NCBI RefSeq assembly: GCF_003663885.1
Contig: NZ_RCCE01000004.1
Coordinates: 124,001-188,000, forward strand
Length of the DNA stretch: 64,000 nt
From: Litoreibacter meonggei
GTDB lineage: Bacteria > Pseudomonadota > Alphaproteobacteria > Rhodobacterales > Rhodobacteraceae
Direction: 5' to 3'
A program made the position numbers and the translations under genes. The notes under the pieces are model-generated. The model was not told the origin of the DNA. It made no database searches and saw only the letters and a list, made by a program, of their open reading frames with translations. Shown one piece after another: positions 16,603-25,217 of this stretch; position 1 is the stretch's first letter, and the number at the start of each line of letters is the position of its first letter.

Positions 16603-17937
16603 ATGGCCATGAACGCATTGAAGATTGCAATTGTCGATGACGAGCAGGACATGCGTCAGTCGATTTCCCAGTGGCTTGCTTTGTCAGGCTACGACACCGA
16701 GACGTTTTCTAGCGCAGAAGACGCGCTAAAGGGTATTGGCAACGACTACCCGGGCATTGTCGTGAGTGACATCAAGATGCCTGGCATGGACGGCATGCAG
16801 TTCCTCAAACGATTGATGAGCCAAGACAGCGCCTTGCCGGTTATCATGATCACAGGCCACGGCGATGTGCCCATGGCGGTGGAGGCGATGCGCGTGGGCG
16901 CCTTCGATTTCCTTGAAAAGCCGTTCAACCCCGACCGGATGACCCAACTTGCCAAGCGCGCGACCATTTCGCGCCGTCTGACGCTGGACAACCGCGCCCT
17001 GCGTCGCGAACTGTCAGACGGTGCGGCTTTGATGAAAAAGTTGATCGGCTCGTCGCCGGTGATGGAGCGCCTGCGCGAGGACGTTCTTGATCTTGGGCAA
17101 GCGGACGGCCACGTGCTGATTGATGGCGAAACGGGAACAGGCAAGACCTTGATCGCCCACGCGCTTCACGCCGTCGGGCCACGCGCTGGCAAGAAATTCG
17201 TGACCCTGAGTTGCGCCGCCTTTGACGAGGCGTCCTTGTCGAAGAAGTTGTTCGATCCGGTTGTCGAGGGCGAGGAGCTGCCGTTGGTGGAGCAGGCCCG
17301 CGGGGGCACGCTGGTTCTGGAAGACATCGAAGCCCTTCCGGGTACGCTGCAAGCGCGGTTGCTGCAACTTATCAATGAGCAGGGCAGCCCTGCCGAGACG
17401 CGGATCATTGCCATTTGTAACACGCAAGAGCAGGACAAAACTTGCGAGGATTTGATCCGCGCTGATCTTTATTACCGCCTCGCTGCGATGAAAATTACCA
17501 TCCCACCGTTGCGCCAACGCGGTGAAGATATTCTGACTCTGTTCAATCGTTTCGGGGAACAATTCGGCGAGGAGTACGGGTCAGATGCGCCGGAGGTCTC
17601 TGCTCAGGAGGCCGCACAGCTTTTGCAGGCTCCGTGGCCCGGCAACGTGCGCCAATTGATTAACGTGGCCGAGCGTGCAGTTTTGCAAAACCGCCGTGGC
17701 TCTGGCTCGATTGCCTCGCTGTTGATGGCGGATAATTCCGAGATGGGACCAGTGATCACCACCGAAGGCAAGCCGCTGAAGGAATATGTCGAGGCGTTCG
17801 AGCGGATGTTGATCGACAATACCATGCGTCGCCACAAAGGCTCCATCGCGTCTGTGATGGACGAGTTGTGCCTGCCGCGCCGGACGTTGAACGAAAAGAT
17901 GGCCAAATACGGCTTGCAGCGGGCCGACTACGTGTAA
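16603..17937 (+). CDS. dctD: DctD-like response regulator lacking the sigma54 GAFTGA loop
   Basis: 444 residues: receiver domain with phosphorylatable Asp56 (VVSDIKMPG) and Lys106, an AAA+ domain with intact Walker A GETGTGKT (175-182), and a C-terminal Fis-type helix-turn-helix (LCLPRRTLNEKM). The usual LFGHxxGAFTGA loop is missing: after LSKKLF the chain goes directly through an acidic stretch to LVEQARGGT. Walker B reads LVLEDIE, where most family members have an LDEIG-type order. The later LIRADLYYRL and IPPLRQRGEDI segments are normal. Without the loop it should not be able to remodel sigma54, as is known for NtrC of Rhodobacter capsulatus, which works with the housekeeping sigma factor. 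It has an AGGAG site and sits in an operon with the kinase. Confidence 0.9.
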   Translation: MAMNALKIAIVDDEQDMRQSISQWLALSGYDTETFSSAEDALKGIGNDYPGIVVSDIKMPGMDGMQFLKRLMSQDSALPVIMITGHGDVPMAVEAMRVGAFDFLEKPFNPDRMTQLAKRATISRRLTLDNRALRRELSDGAALMKKLIGSSPVMERLREDVLDLGQADGHVLIDGETGTGKTLIAHALHAVGPRAGKKFVTLSCAAFDEASLSKKLFDPVVEGEELPLVEQARGGTLVLEDIEALPGTLQARLLQLINEQGSPAETRIIAICNTQEQDKTCEDLIRADLYYRLAAMKITIPPLRQRGEDILTLFNRFGEQFGEEYGSDAPEVSAQEAAQLLQAPWPGNVRQLINVAERAVLQNRRGSGSIASLLMADNSEMGPVITTEGKPLKEYVEAFERMLIDNTMRRHKGSIASVMDELCLPRRTLNEKMAKYGLQRADYV

Positions 17938-18453
17938 GCCGCTGTTATCGACCTCAAGTGGCCGGATGCTGTGTGGCATCCGCGCCATTGTGGGGCTGAT
18001 CAATGCGCTGACCGTGACCAGAAAGCGCGAGTTATCCCCTCACATTCCGATTGTTCATTGTAATCGGCATGCAAACAATACTATGTGTTGTAGACGGCTT
18101 GGTGCCCCTTGTAGGCGCATTGGACCGGTTAGAGTTTCACTGCAGCCACGCCCGAAGGACAAAACGGGCTCACGCACCGCAGGATTGACGGCCTTTTTTG
18201 GCCATCGCCGCTGGCTCGCAAGACGCGCCGTGGCACCATTCGTAAGGCTTGCGCCACAAGTTGTGGCCCGGGTCGGAGACAAGAACGCGATGAGACGCGA
18301 CAGGCACAGCAACGTATACCATGACGGGGGACTCCCCGCGTCACAGGCCGTATTGCAGCCATCTGCGTCCACTCTCGCCCAAACAAGACATCCCGTTAAC
18401 GCCGCCGCACCCCCTGGGGTGTATTCGACGTTAGCCAGATGCAACTGGAAAAC
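17938..18453 (+). other. Long non-coding leader upstream of RNase E
   Basis: Some 515 bases with no credible gene. It begins with a 7-bp hairpin CGGATGC/GCATCCG (17963-17982) just after the dctD stop. Further on are GGCC-TTTTTT-GGCC (18190-18203), a GGGG-ACT-CCCC hairpin (about 18327-18337), and a CACCCC/GGGGTG inverted repeat (about 18407-18420) roughly 35 bases before the start codon. A long structured 5' leader is what would be expected if RNase E autoregulates by cutting its own message, as in enterobacteria. The promoter could not be placed with confidence. Confidence 0.55.
17963..17982 (+). terminator. Hairpin after dctD, weak terminator
   Basis: CGGATGC (17963-17969) and GCATCCG (17976-17982) form a perfect 7-bp stem with a 6-base loop, 26 bases after the dctD stop. 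No U-run follows, so termination would be weak or factor-assisted. Confidence 0.4.
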
Positions 18454-21222
18454 ATGGCTAAGAAAATGCTTATCGACGCCACCCACGCGGAAGAGACCCG
18501 TGTCGTGGTGGCAGACGGAAACAAAGTTGACGAGTTTGACTTTGAATCAGAGAATAGACGCCAGTTAGCTGGCAATATCTACCTAGCAAAAGTTACGCGC
18601 GTAGAACCGTCGCTGCAGGCGGCGTTCGTGGACTATGGTGGAAACCGTCACGGCTTCCTTGCCTATTCGGAAATTCACCCGGACTATTACCAGATCCCGA
18701 TGGCGGACCGTCAGGCGCTGATTGACGAAGAACTGGAATACGCCCGCCAGCAGGCAGAAGAAGACGAGAAGCCGAAGAAATCTTCACGCTCCCGTTCGCG
18801 GTCTCGGTCGCGCTCACAAAAGGCCAAGACTGATGACGCGGTTGTAACCGAAGAGGTCAAAGAGCCTACTGAGGGTGACACCGTTTCGACAGAGGCAGCG
18901 GGTGTAGCACCCGACGATGCCGTTGACGCTGATGCATCTGTAGAGTCCATTGAAGCCGAGGTGGTTCCGGCCATTCCGGGTATGGATGTTGTCGATCTGG
19001 ACAGTGACGCTGATGGCAACGACGATGTCGACGAAGAAACCTCCGCGTCCGAGAAGGACGAAAACATCGAGAGCGTTGCTCAGGAAGATGTGACCGAGGA
19101 AATTCGCCAGCCACGCAAACCACGTGCAAAGCGCTACAAAATCCAAGAAGTCATCAAAGTTCGCCAAATTCTGCTGGTGCAGGTTGTGAAAGAAGAGCGC
19201 GGCAACAAAGGCGCTGCACTGACCACATACCTGTCGCTGGCCGGTCGTTATTGCGTCCTGATGCCGAACACTGCGCGCGGCGGCGGTATCTCCCGCAAGA
19301 TCACTAACCCCGCAGACCGCAAGAAACTCAAAGAAATTGCCAACGAGATCGATGTGCCTTTGGGCGCAGGCCTGATTGTGCGTACGGCTGGTTCGCAACG
19401 GACCAAATCAGAGATCAAGCGCGATTATGAATACCTGCAACGCCAATGGGAGCAAGTGCGCGAACTGACGCTGAAATCTATCGCTCCGGCGCAGATTTAC
19501 GAAGAAGGTGATCTGATCAAGCGGTCTATCCGCGATCTCTATAACAAAGACATCGACGAAGTCTTTGTTGAAGGCGAGGCGGGCTATCGCGTCGCCAAGG
19601 ACTTCATGCGCATGATCATGCCGTCCCACGCAAAAAACGTGAAACGCTACACTGACCCGATGCCGTTGTTCGCGCGCCATCAGGTCGAATCCTATCTTAG
19701 CGGTATGTTCAACCCGACCGTGCAGCTGCCGTCTGGCGGCTACATTGTTATCGACACGACCGAGGCGCTGGTCGCCGTGGACGTGAACTCTGGCCGGGCC
19801 ACCAAAGAAGGCTCGATCGAGCAAACTGCGCTGAAGACAAACCTGGAGGCCGCCGCGGAAGTGGCCCGCCAGATGCGTCTGCGTGACCTTGCCGGCCTGA
19901 TCGTCATCGACTTCATCGACATGGACGAACGCCGCAACAACACTGCCGTCGAGAAACTGCTGAAAGACAAACTGAAGACTGATCGTGCGCGCATCCAAGT
20001 TGGACGTATCTCGGGCTTTGGCCTGTTAGAAATGTCGCGTCAGCGTTTGCGCCCGGGTATGTTGGAAGCCTCTACTCAGCCTTGCCCTGCGTGCCATGGA
20101 ACTGGCTTGATCCGCTCTGACGACAGCCTTGCGCTGACCATTTTGCGCCAATTGGAAGAAGAGGGTACGCGCAAGCGGTCCAAGGAAGTTCTGCTCAAAG
20201 CGCCGATTGCGGTCATTAACTATCTGATGAACGAAAAGCGCGAACACGTGGCCCAAATAGAAAGCCGCTACAATATGGCGGTGCGTCTGGAAGCTGACGC
20301 CCATTTGGTCAGCCCGGACTATACCATCGAGAAATTCAAAACCGCGACGCGCGTAATCAACCCGGTTGCGTCGAACGTGGTCTCGATGGACAGCATCGAC
20401 ATGTCTGACATTGATGAGATGGAAGACGAAGTCGAAGTGGAAGACGCCAAAGAGGTTGTTGAAGCTAAAGCTCGAACGGACGCGCCCGAAGTGGAGTTGG
20501 ACGAAGACGGCAATCCGAAGAAGAAGCGCCGTCGGCGTCGTGGTGGTCGCGGTCGTTCCAAGTCTGCTGCGAACCGCTCCGAAGACGGTGCGACCGAAAA
20601 TAGCGATGACAATGGAGACGCGAAATCTGATGGGGCCAAGCCGGAAGAACAGTCCGCGAAAACTGATGTAACCGAGGACGCCAAACCAGAAGACGAAGGT
20701 GAGAAGCCGAAGAGAAAGTCACGCTCTCGTAGCCGTTCCAGATCCAAGGCGACAACCGAGGAGTCTACTTCGGGCGACACTGTTGCTGAAGTTGCTCAAG
20801 ATAAACCGGACGCTGCTCCTGACGGGGCCGCAGAAGCCGAGGCCAAGCCTAAGAAGGCCCCCCGTTCGCGGTCGCGCGCTAAGAAGGTTGACGCTGCTGA
20901 GGCCCCAACGGCTGTTGAGGCAGAGGTGACGGAAGATGTCCCGTCAGAGAAACCTAAGAAGGCAAGCACGCGTAAGCCACGCGCTAAATCTACAAAGGCC
21001 AAGGCTGAGGAGGCTCCGGCGGACGTGGCTACACAGCCTGCAGCTGTTGAAGTACCTGCCGAGGTCGTGACCGAAGACGCTCCGGTGGAGGCGAAACCGA
21101 AGAGGACACGCACGCGGGTGTCCAAGCCGAAGCCGGTTGAGGCGGAGGCCGAAGTTGCTGCAGAGGCCGAGATCGAAGCGGCCAAGCCAAAGCGCAAAGG
21201 TTGGTGGTCTCTCGGACGCTAA
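18454..21222 (+). CDS. rne: Ribonuclease E
   Basis: 922 residues, the main endoribonuclease and degradosome scaffold. The start MAKKMLIDATHAEETRVVV is typical of alphaproteobacteria. The S1 domain begins near residue 36 and is split by a roughly 130-residue insert (about 95-225) that holds an SR-repeat block and a long acidic tract. It resumes at KRYKIQEVIKVRQILLVQV. The DNase I-like catalytic part has VAVDVNSG and IVIDFIDMD (about 483-490), and the Zn-link is CPAC at 544-547. The C-terminal 270 residues are disordered: RRRRRGGRGRSK, a second SR block, and many KPKK repeats. The last residues KRKGWWSLGR match the GWW motif through which Caulobacter RNase E binds PNPase. ATG at 18454 is preceded by GGAAAA. 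Confidence 0.97.
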   Translation: MAKKMLIDATHAEETRVVVADGNKVDEFDFESENRRQLAGNIYLAKVTRVEPSLQAAFVDYGGNRHGFLAYSEIHPDYYQIPMADRQALIDEELEYARQQAEEDEKPKKSSRSRSRSRSRSQKAKTDDAVVTEEVKEPTEGDTVSTEAAGVAPDDAVDADASVESIEAEVVPAIPGMDVVDLDSDADGNDDVDEETSASEKDENIESVAQEDVTEEIRQPRKPRAKRYKIQEVIKVRQILLVQVVKEERGNKGAALTTYLSLAGRYCVLMPNTARGGGISRKITNPADRKKLKEIANEIDVPLGAGLIVRTAGSQRTKSEIKRDYEYLQRQWEQVRELTLKSIAPAQIYEEGDLIKRSIRDLYNKDIDEVFVEGEAGYRVAKDFMRMIMPSHAKNVKRYTDPMPLFARHQVESYLSGMFNPTVQLPSGGYIVIDTTEALVAVDVNSGRATKEGSIEQTALKTNLEAAAEVARQMRLRDLAGLIVIDFIDMDERRNNTAVEKLLKDKLKTDRARIQVGRISGFGLLEMSRQRLRPGMLEASTQPCPACHGTGLIRSDDSLALTILRQLEEEGTRKRSKEVLLKAPIAVINYLMNEKREHVAQIESRYNMAVRLEADAHLVSPDYTIEKFKTATRVINPVASNVVSMDSIDMSDIDEMEDEVEVEDAKEVVEAKARTDAPEVELDEDGNPKKKRRRRRGGRGRSKSAANRSEDGATENSDDNGDAKSDGAKPEEQSAKTDVTEDAKPEDEGEKPKRKSRSRSRSRSKATTEESTSGDTVAEVAQDKPDAAPDGAAEAEAKPKKAPRSRSRAKKVDAAEAPTAVEAEVTEDVPSEKPKKASTRKPRAKSTKAKAEEAPADVATQPAAVEVPAEVVTEDAPVEAKPKRTRTRVSKPKPVEAEAEVAAEAEIEAAKPKRKGWWSLGR

Positions 21223-21243
21223 GTCGCGTAGCTGAGTATTAGG

Positions 21244-21275
21244 AAAGGCCGGGCGATTGTCCGGCCTTTTTATTT
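21244..21275. terminator. Rho-independent terminator between rne and the M48 gene
   Basis: AAAGGCCGG (21244-21252) pairs with CCGGCCTTT (21261-21269), and TTTATTT follows. It ends the rne transcript and overlaps the last codons of the convergent protease gene; the symmetric A and T flanks let it work in both directions. Confidence 0.88.
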
Positions 21276-22613
21276 GCGCCTCTTCTTACGCTTCGGCGCG
21301 GTCTCCGCTGCGATCAAAACGTCCTGCGCGCGCAGCCACCCAGAGGAACCTCGGGGTAGGGCGCCCATAGCCCGTTTTGCGTGAATAGCTGCATCGTCGA
21401 GCCGGCCTAGCACCGCATACCGCTCTGCCGTTGCCACTGATGCCATGGCGTTCTGACCGTTCTTGGCATGGGCAAGCGCGAGATTACGCAGCATTTGCGG
21501 GTCGCCCGGATCGCGCGACCGCGCGCGGATCAAAATCGCCAACGCTTGCTTTGCCGCGCCGCTTGAGCCTTGAGCCAGTAGCGCGCGTCCCAGACCAGCC
21601 TCGATCAGCGGTTCCCTTGGTGCCAGTGCTAAGGCCTGCTTGTAAGACGCGACAGCGGCATTGAACTGACGCCCCTCTAACAAAATCTGACCTTTAAGTT
21701 CGTGATAATAGGGATCGCGCGGTCGCATTTTTAATAGCGCGTTCATCTCGACGGATGCTTTTTTAAGGTTAGGTGTCTTGTGATAGGCGATGGCGCGACG
21801 CAAAGTTGCGATCTCGCCTTTCCCCTTACTCTCGGAGCGGCGCAGCACGTAACGTGGATTGCGCAAAAAACCGTTGAGCTTGGCTGACATGCGCGCATAC
21901 CAGTATTTGGCCTCCGGCGTGGTCGCTTTAGTGCGGCCCTTGAAGCCCGCCGCATAGCCCTTCACCGCACGCAGCCTGTCTTGGGTCAGTGGGTGCGTAC
22001 GCGCATACGGGTCTTGGCGTCCTGGGCGCAAAGCATCTTGCCCGCGGAAAATCTCAAGAATGTCGATCATGGCCGAAGGATCGATGCCGGAACTGGCCAT
22101 ATAACGCATGGCCGATTGGTCGGCAGAAGACTCCTCGGCGCGCGTGTGGGCAAAGAACCGTCGCGCGGCGGAGCTGCTGATGCCTGTCGCTAATCCGAGA
22201 GCCGCGTCGCCATTTCCACCAATCGCCGCAGCCGCCGCGAGAGCCATGCCAATGGCGGTAACCCGACCCGCGACGCGTGCGTTGGTAGCGCGACGCGTTA
22301 AGTGACCATTTGCGATATGGGCCAACTCATGCGCAATGACGGCCTGTAAGGCCTCGGGGCGATTAAGCTTCATCACGAGGCCCGAATGGATGAAGACATG
22401 GTTCGCATCGACGACGAAGGCATTCAGTTTCGGGTCATTGATCAACAGGATGCGAATACGACCCGATCCAAACCCCGCAGCCCGTAGCACCGGTTTGGCG
22501 AGTTGCTGAAGTGCCTGCTCTACCTCCGCATCACGAATAAGGCTGGCCGCCTGCGCAGGCAACGTCGCGAGAGTTGCAGCCAGAACCAAGAGTAAAGATT
22601 GCAAGAGTTTCAA
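21270..22613 (-). CDS. M48 family periplasmic metalloprotease with TPR region
   Basis: 447 residues. A signal peptide (LLQSLLLVLAATLATLPAQA) suggests export, with cleavage after residue 22 or so. The catalytic HELAH motif is at about 95-99 in the context VIAHELAHIANGHL, and the third zinc ligand is in RAEESSADQSAMRYM. SGIDPSAMIDILE and THPLTQDRL are typical of BepA/LoiP-type proteases. The C-terminal half holds several tetratricopeptide-like helices (YHELKGQILLEGRQFNAA). It ends in a lysine/arginine run. BepA-like enzymes act in outer-membrane protein quality control, which is the likely role. It is divergent from the aminotransferase gene with 80 bases between. Confidence 0.9.
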   Translation of the reverse strand: MKLLQSLLLVLAATLATLPAQAASLIRDAEVEQALQQLAKPVLRAAGFGSGRIRILLINDPKLNAFVVDANHVFIHSGLVMKLNRPEALQAVIAHELAHIANGHLTRRATNARVAGRVTAIGMALAAAAAIGGNGDAALGLATGISSSAARRFFAHTRAEESSADQSAMRYMASSGIDPSAMIDILEIFRGQDALRPGRQDPYARTHPLTQDRLRAVKGYAAGFKGRTKATTPEAKYWYARMSAKLNGFLRNPRYVLRRSESKGKGEIATLRRAIAYHKTPNLKKASVEMNALLKMRPRDPYYHELKGQILLEGRQFNAAVASYKQALALAPREPLIEAGLGRALLAQGSSGAAKQALAILIRARSRDPGDPQMLRNLALAHAKNGQNAMASVATAERYAVLGRLDDAAIHAKRAMGALPRGSSGWLRAQDVLIAAETAPKRKKRRK

Positions 22614-22693
22614 GGCAGGACCCTTTCAAGCGATTGACCCCACGCGCAGGGACTGGTTTGAAGCACGAAACACCGCAACCCTGCGAGGATATC

Positions 22694-23830
22694 ATGCGAA
22701 GTTCAAGCCGTGGCGACGTCGATCCCTTCATTGTTATGGACGTGATGGAGCAGGCCCGCCGTTTGGAGCAGTCGGGCCGCTCGATTATCCACATGGAAGT
22801 CGGACAGCCCGGCACTCCCGCCCCTAAGGCCGCCCGCAAGGCGCTTGCCGACGCGATGGAGCGTGACGCTCTTGGATATACCGTGGCGCTTGGGTTGCCG
22901 GAACTGCGCGAGGGCATCGCCAAACTTTATGCGGATTGGTACGGCGTGGACTTGGACCCCGCACGGGTTGTGATCACCGCTGGCTCTTCCGCAGCCTTCG
23001 TTTTGGCCTTCACAGCGCTGTTCGAGGCGGGCGAGATTGTTGGCGTGACCGAGCCGGGTTATCCGTCATACCGTCAAATCCTCAAATCACTAAGCTTGAA
23101 GCCGTATCCAATCCCGACTTATTCAGCCGACCGGCATGTGCCGAAATTGCCCGACACTGCTCTTGCGGGTCTGATCGTTGCGTCGCCTGCAAACCCAACA
23201 GGAACGATGCTGTCAAAAGACGACCTTGGCGCATTGATTGCAGCTTGTCAGGCCAACGACACGGCCTTTATTTCGGACGAGATTTACCACGGTGCGCAAT
23301 ACGAAGGTCGTGCGGTGTCGGCGTTAGAGCTGTCCGACGACGTTTATGTCATCAATTCCTTTTCAAAGTATTTTTCCATGACCGGTTGGCGCTTGGGCTG
23401 GATGGTGGTCCCAGAAAACCATGTGCGACGGATCGAACGATTGGCGCAGAACATGTTCATCTGTGCACCGCACGCAGCCCAGATTGCAGCGCTCGGTGCT
23501 TTGAGCGCGCGTGACGAGACCGAAGCCATGCTTGCGGTGTATAGCGAGAACCGTCGTCTCATGCTGGAGGGGCTGCCTGCGGCCGGTTTCAACAAGATCG
23601 CACCACCGGATGGAGCATTCTACATCTATGCGGATGTGTCAGATCTGACGCAGGATAGCCCTGGCTTTGCAGCCGAAATTCTAGAGCAGGCGGGTGTAGC
23701 CGTTACGCCGGGTTTGGATTTTGATCCGGTGCGGGGGCACACCACATTGCGGTTTTCTTATGCGCGCAGCACGGAAGACATCGCCGAAGGGCTGCGGCGT
23801 TTGGCCAAGTTCATGACAGAGCGAAGGTAA
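22694..23830 (+). CDS. PLP-dependent aminotransferase, class I/II
   Basis: 378 residues, fold type I. PLP contacts are visible: ITAGSSAAFVLAF (cofactor phosphate), ASPANPTGTML (Asn), FISDEIYHG (Asp and Tyr), and the Schiff-base lysine in NSFSKYFSMTGWRLGW at about residue 227. The C-terminal RFSYARS arginine binds the substrate carboxylate. It is of the aspartate/tyrosine/aromatic or MalY/PatB-like group, but the exact amino donor cannot be read from sequence. A GAGGAT site precedes ATG at 22694. The frame remains open to 22574 inside the protease gene's promoter, but that extension is not family-like. Confidence 0.92.
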   Translation: MRSSSRGDVDPFIVMDVMEQARRLEQSGRSIIHMEVGQPGTPAPKAARKALADAMERDALGYTVALGLPELREGIAKLYADWYGVDLDPARVVITAGSSAAFVLAFTALFEAGEIVGVTEPGYPSYRQILKSLSLKPYPIPTYSADRHVPKLPDTALAGLIVASPANPTGTMLSKDDLGALIAACQANDTAFISDEIYHGAQYEGRAVSALELSDDVYVINSFSKYFSMTGWRLGWMVVPENHVRRIERLAQNMFICAPHAAQIAALGALSARDETEAMLAVYSENRRLMLEGLPAAGFNKIAPPDGAFYIYADVSDLTQDSPGFAAEILEQAGVAVTPGLDFDPVRGHTTLRFSYARSTEDIAEGLRRLAKFMTERR

Positions 23831-23890
23831 TTCGCCCCTTCGCCCGCTTGGGGAAACCTGTTACGGTTCGAGAAAAGAACAAGGGCGGTC

Positions 23891-25096
23891 ATGAGCAGGC
23901 TGATCTCACTCACAACAATGGCGTTCCTGTGTTGCATGGGAATGGCCTTTAGCGCCGCGTCCCAAGACCTGCGGGCGCTTGCGCGCGTCGACATGGATGC
24001 GTCGGGCGTGGAAGACAGTTACAGCGTAACGGTCTTGTCCTTGGCGTTAACACAGGCCGTACCCTACCGGGTGCAGGTTTTTGAGGCACCCAATCGCATC
24101 GCCATAGATTTCCGCGAAGTCGCCTTTGAGCCGGACCTAACTGGCCTTGACCGTGCGGACCGTGTGACAGACCTGCGTGCGGGGGTAATCCGCGACGGCT
24201 GGTCGCGTCTTGTTCTGGACTTGGCAGAACCGATGCTCGTGTCAGAAGCCGGTATGGTCACCGACCCGCAAGATGGTGACGCGATCATAACCGTGAGCCT
24301 TGAACCCACGTCTCAAATCGAGTTTTCCAAGCATGCGGCATCCAGCTTGACGGGTTTGGTCACGTGGCAGCACAACAACGCAGTGCAGGCGCAGGATGTT
24401 CGTCGAATGGTGGTTATTGACCCCGGCCATGGTGGCGTTGATCCCGGTGCGCAGCGCTTTGGCGTGGATGAGGCTGATCTTATGCTTCAATTTGGCCGTG
24501 AGCTTCGTGAGCAATTGCTACGCTCCGGACGCTATGACGTGATTATGACGCGTGAGGACAATAGTTTCGTGTCGCTGCCACAGCGGGTCTCTTTGGCGCG
24601 TGCGGCAGGGGCGGATGTATTTATTTCGCTGCACGCGGATGCTCTGGCAGAGGGGCGGGCCACCGGCACCACTGTTTATACGCTGTCAGACGAAGCCTCG
24701 GACGAGGCGTCTGCGAAGTTGGCGGAACGGCAGGACAGAACTGATATTCTCGCGGGTGTGGACCTGACAGCGCAAGATGACCAGATCGCAACGGTGTTGA
24801 TGGATCTGGCGCGCCGCGAAACCATGCCCCGCACCGATCGGCTGGCTGATGCACTGGTAGATGGGTTGCGCAATACGTTGGGCGAGCTGCACAAGCGGCC
24901 CAGGTTGGAGGCGGGGTTCTCGGTGCTGAAAGCCCCGGACATCCCGTCAGTACTGATCGAGTTGGGTTTCATGTCGTCCGAAAAGGATTTGAAACGGCTT
25001 CAGGATCAGGTTTGGCGTAGTCAGGCAGCGGTCGGGATTGTCGACGCACTGGACCATTGGGCGCTCGAAGACGCTGCAATCACGGCGGGTCGATGA
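23891..25096 (+). CDS. amiC: N-acetylmuramoyl-L-alanine amidase, AmiC-like
   Basis: 401 residues. Signal peptide in the first 24 residues (LTTMAFLCCMGMAFSAASQ). An AMIN domain follows (about 35-130, with FEAPNRIAIDFREV and RLVLDLAEP), then an Amidase_3 zinc domain from about 175: VVIDPGHGGVDPGA with the first His, the Glu in VDEADLML, FISLHADAL with the second His, and the catalytic Glu in SVLIELGFMS. It hydrolyses the amide between muramic acid and the stem peptide to separate daughter cells. It lies 121 bases before the PBP1A gene in the same direction, a conserved neighbourhood in this family. Confidence 0.95.
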   Translation: MSRLISLTTMAFLCCMGMAFSAASQDLRALARVDMDASGVEDSYSVTVLSLALTQAVPYRVQVFEAPNRIAIDFREVAFEPDLTGLDRADRVTDLRAGVIRDGWSRLVLDLAEPMLVSEAGMVTDPQDGDAIITVSLEPTSQIEFSKHAASSLTGLVTWQHNNAVQAQDVRRMVVIDPGHGGVDPGAQRFGVDEADLMLQFGRELREQLLRSGRYDVIMTREDNSFVSLPQRVSLARAAGADVFISLHADALAEGRATGTTVYTLSDEASDEASAKLAERQDRTDILAGVDLTAQDDQIATVLMDLARRETMPRTDRLADALVDGLRNTLGELHKRPRLEAGFSVLKAPDIPSVLIELGFMSSEKDLKRLQDQVWRSQAAVGIVDALDHWALEDAAITAGR

Positions 25097-25217
25097 CGAT
25101 CATGCGAAAACGTGATCAAAACTGGCCGCTTTTGGCCGGTTTTCCCCACAGGGTCGTTTTGACCTTGGGCGGTGCTACACATATATATTGTTCAACACGC
25201 TTTTGGGGGCATGGCTA

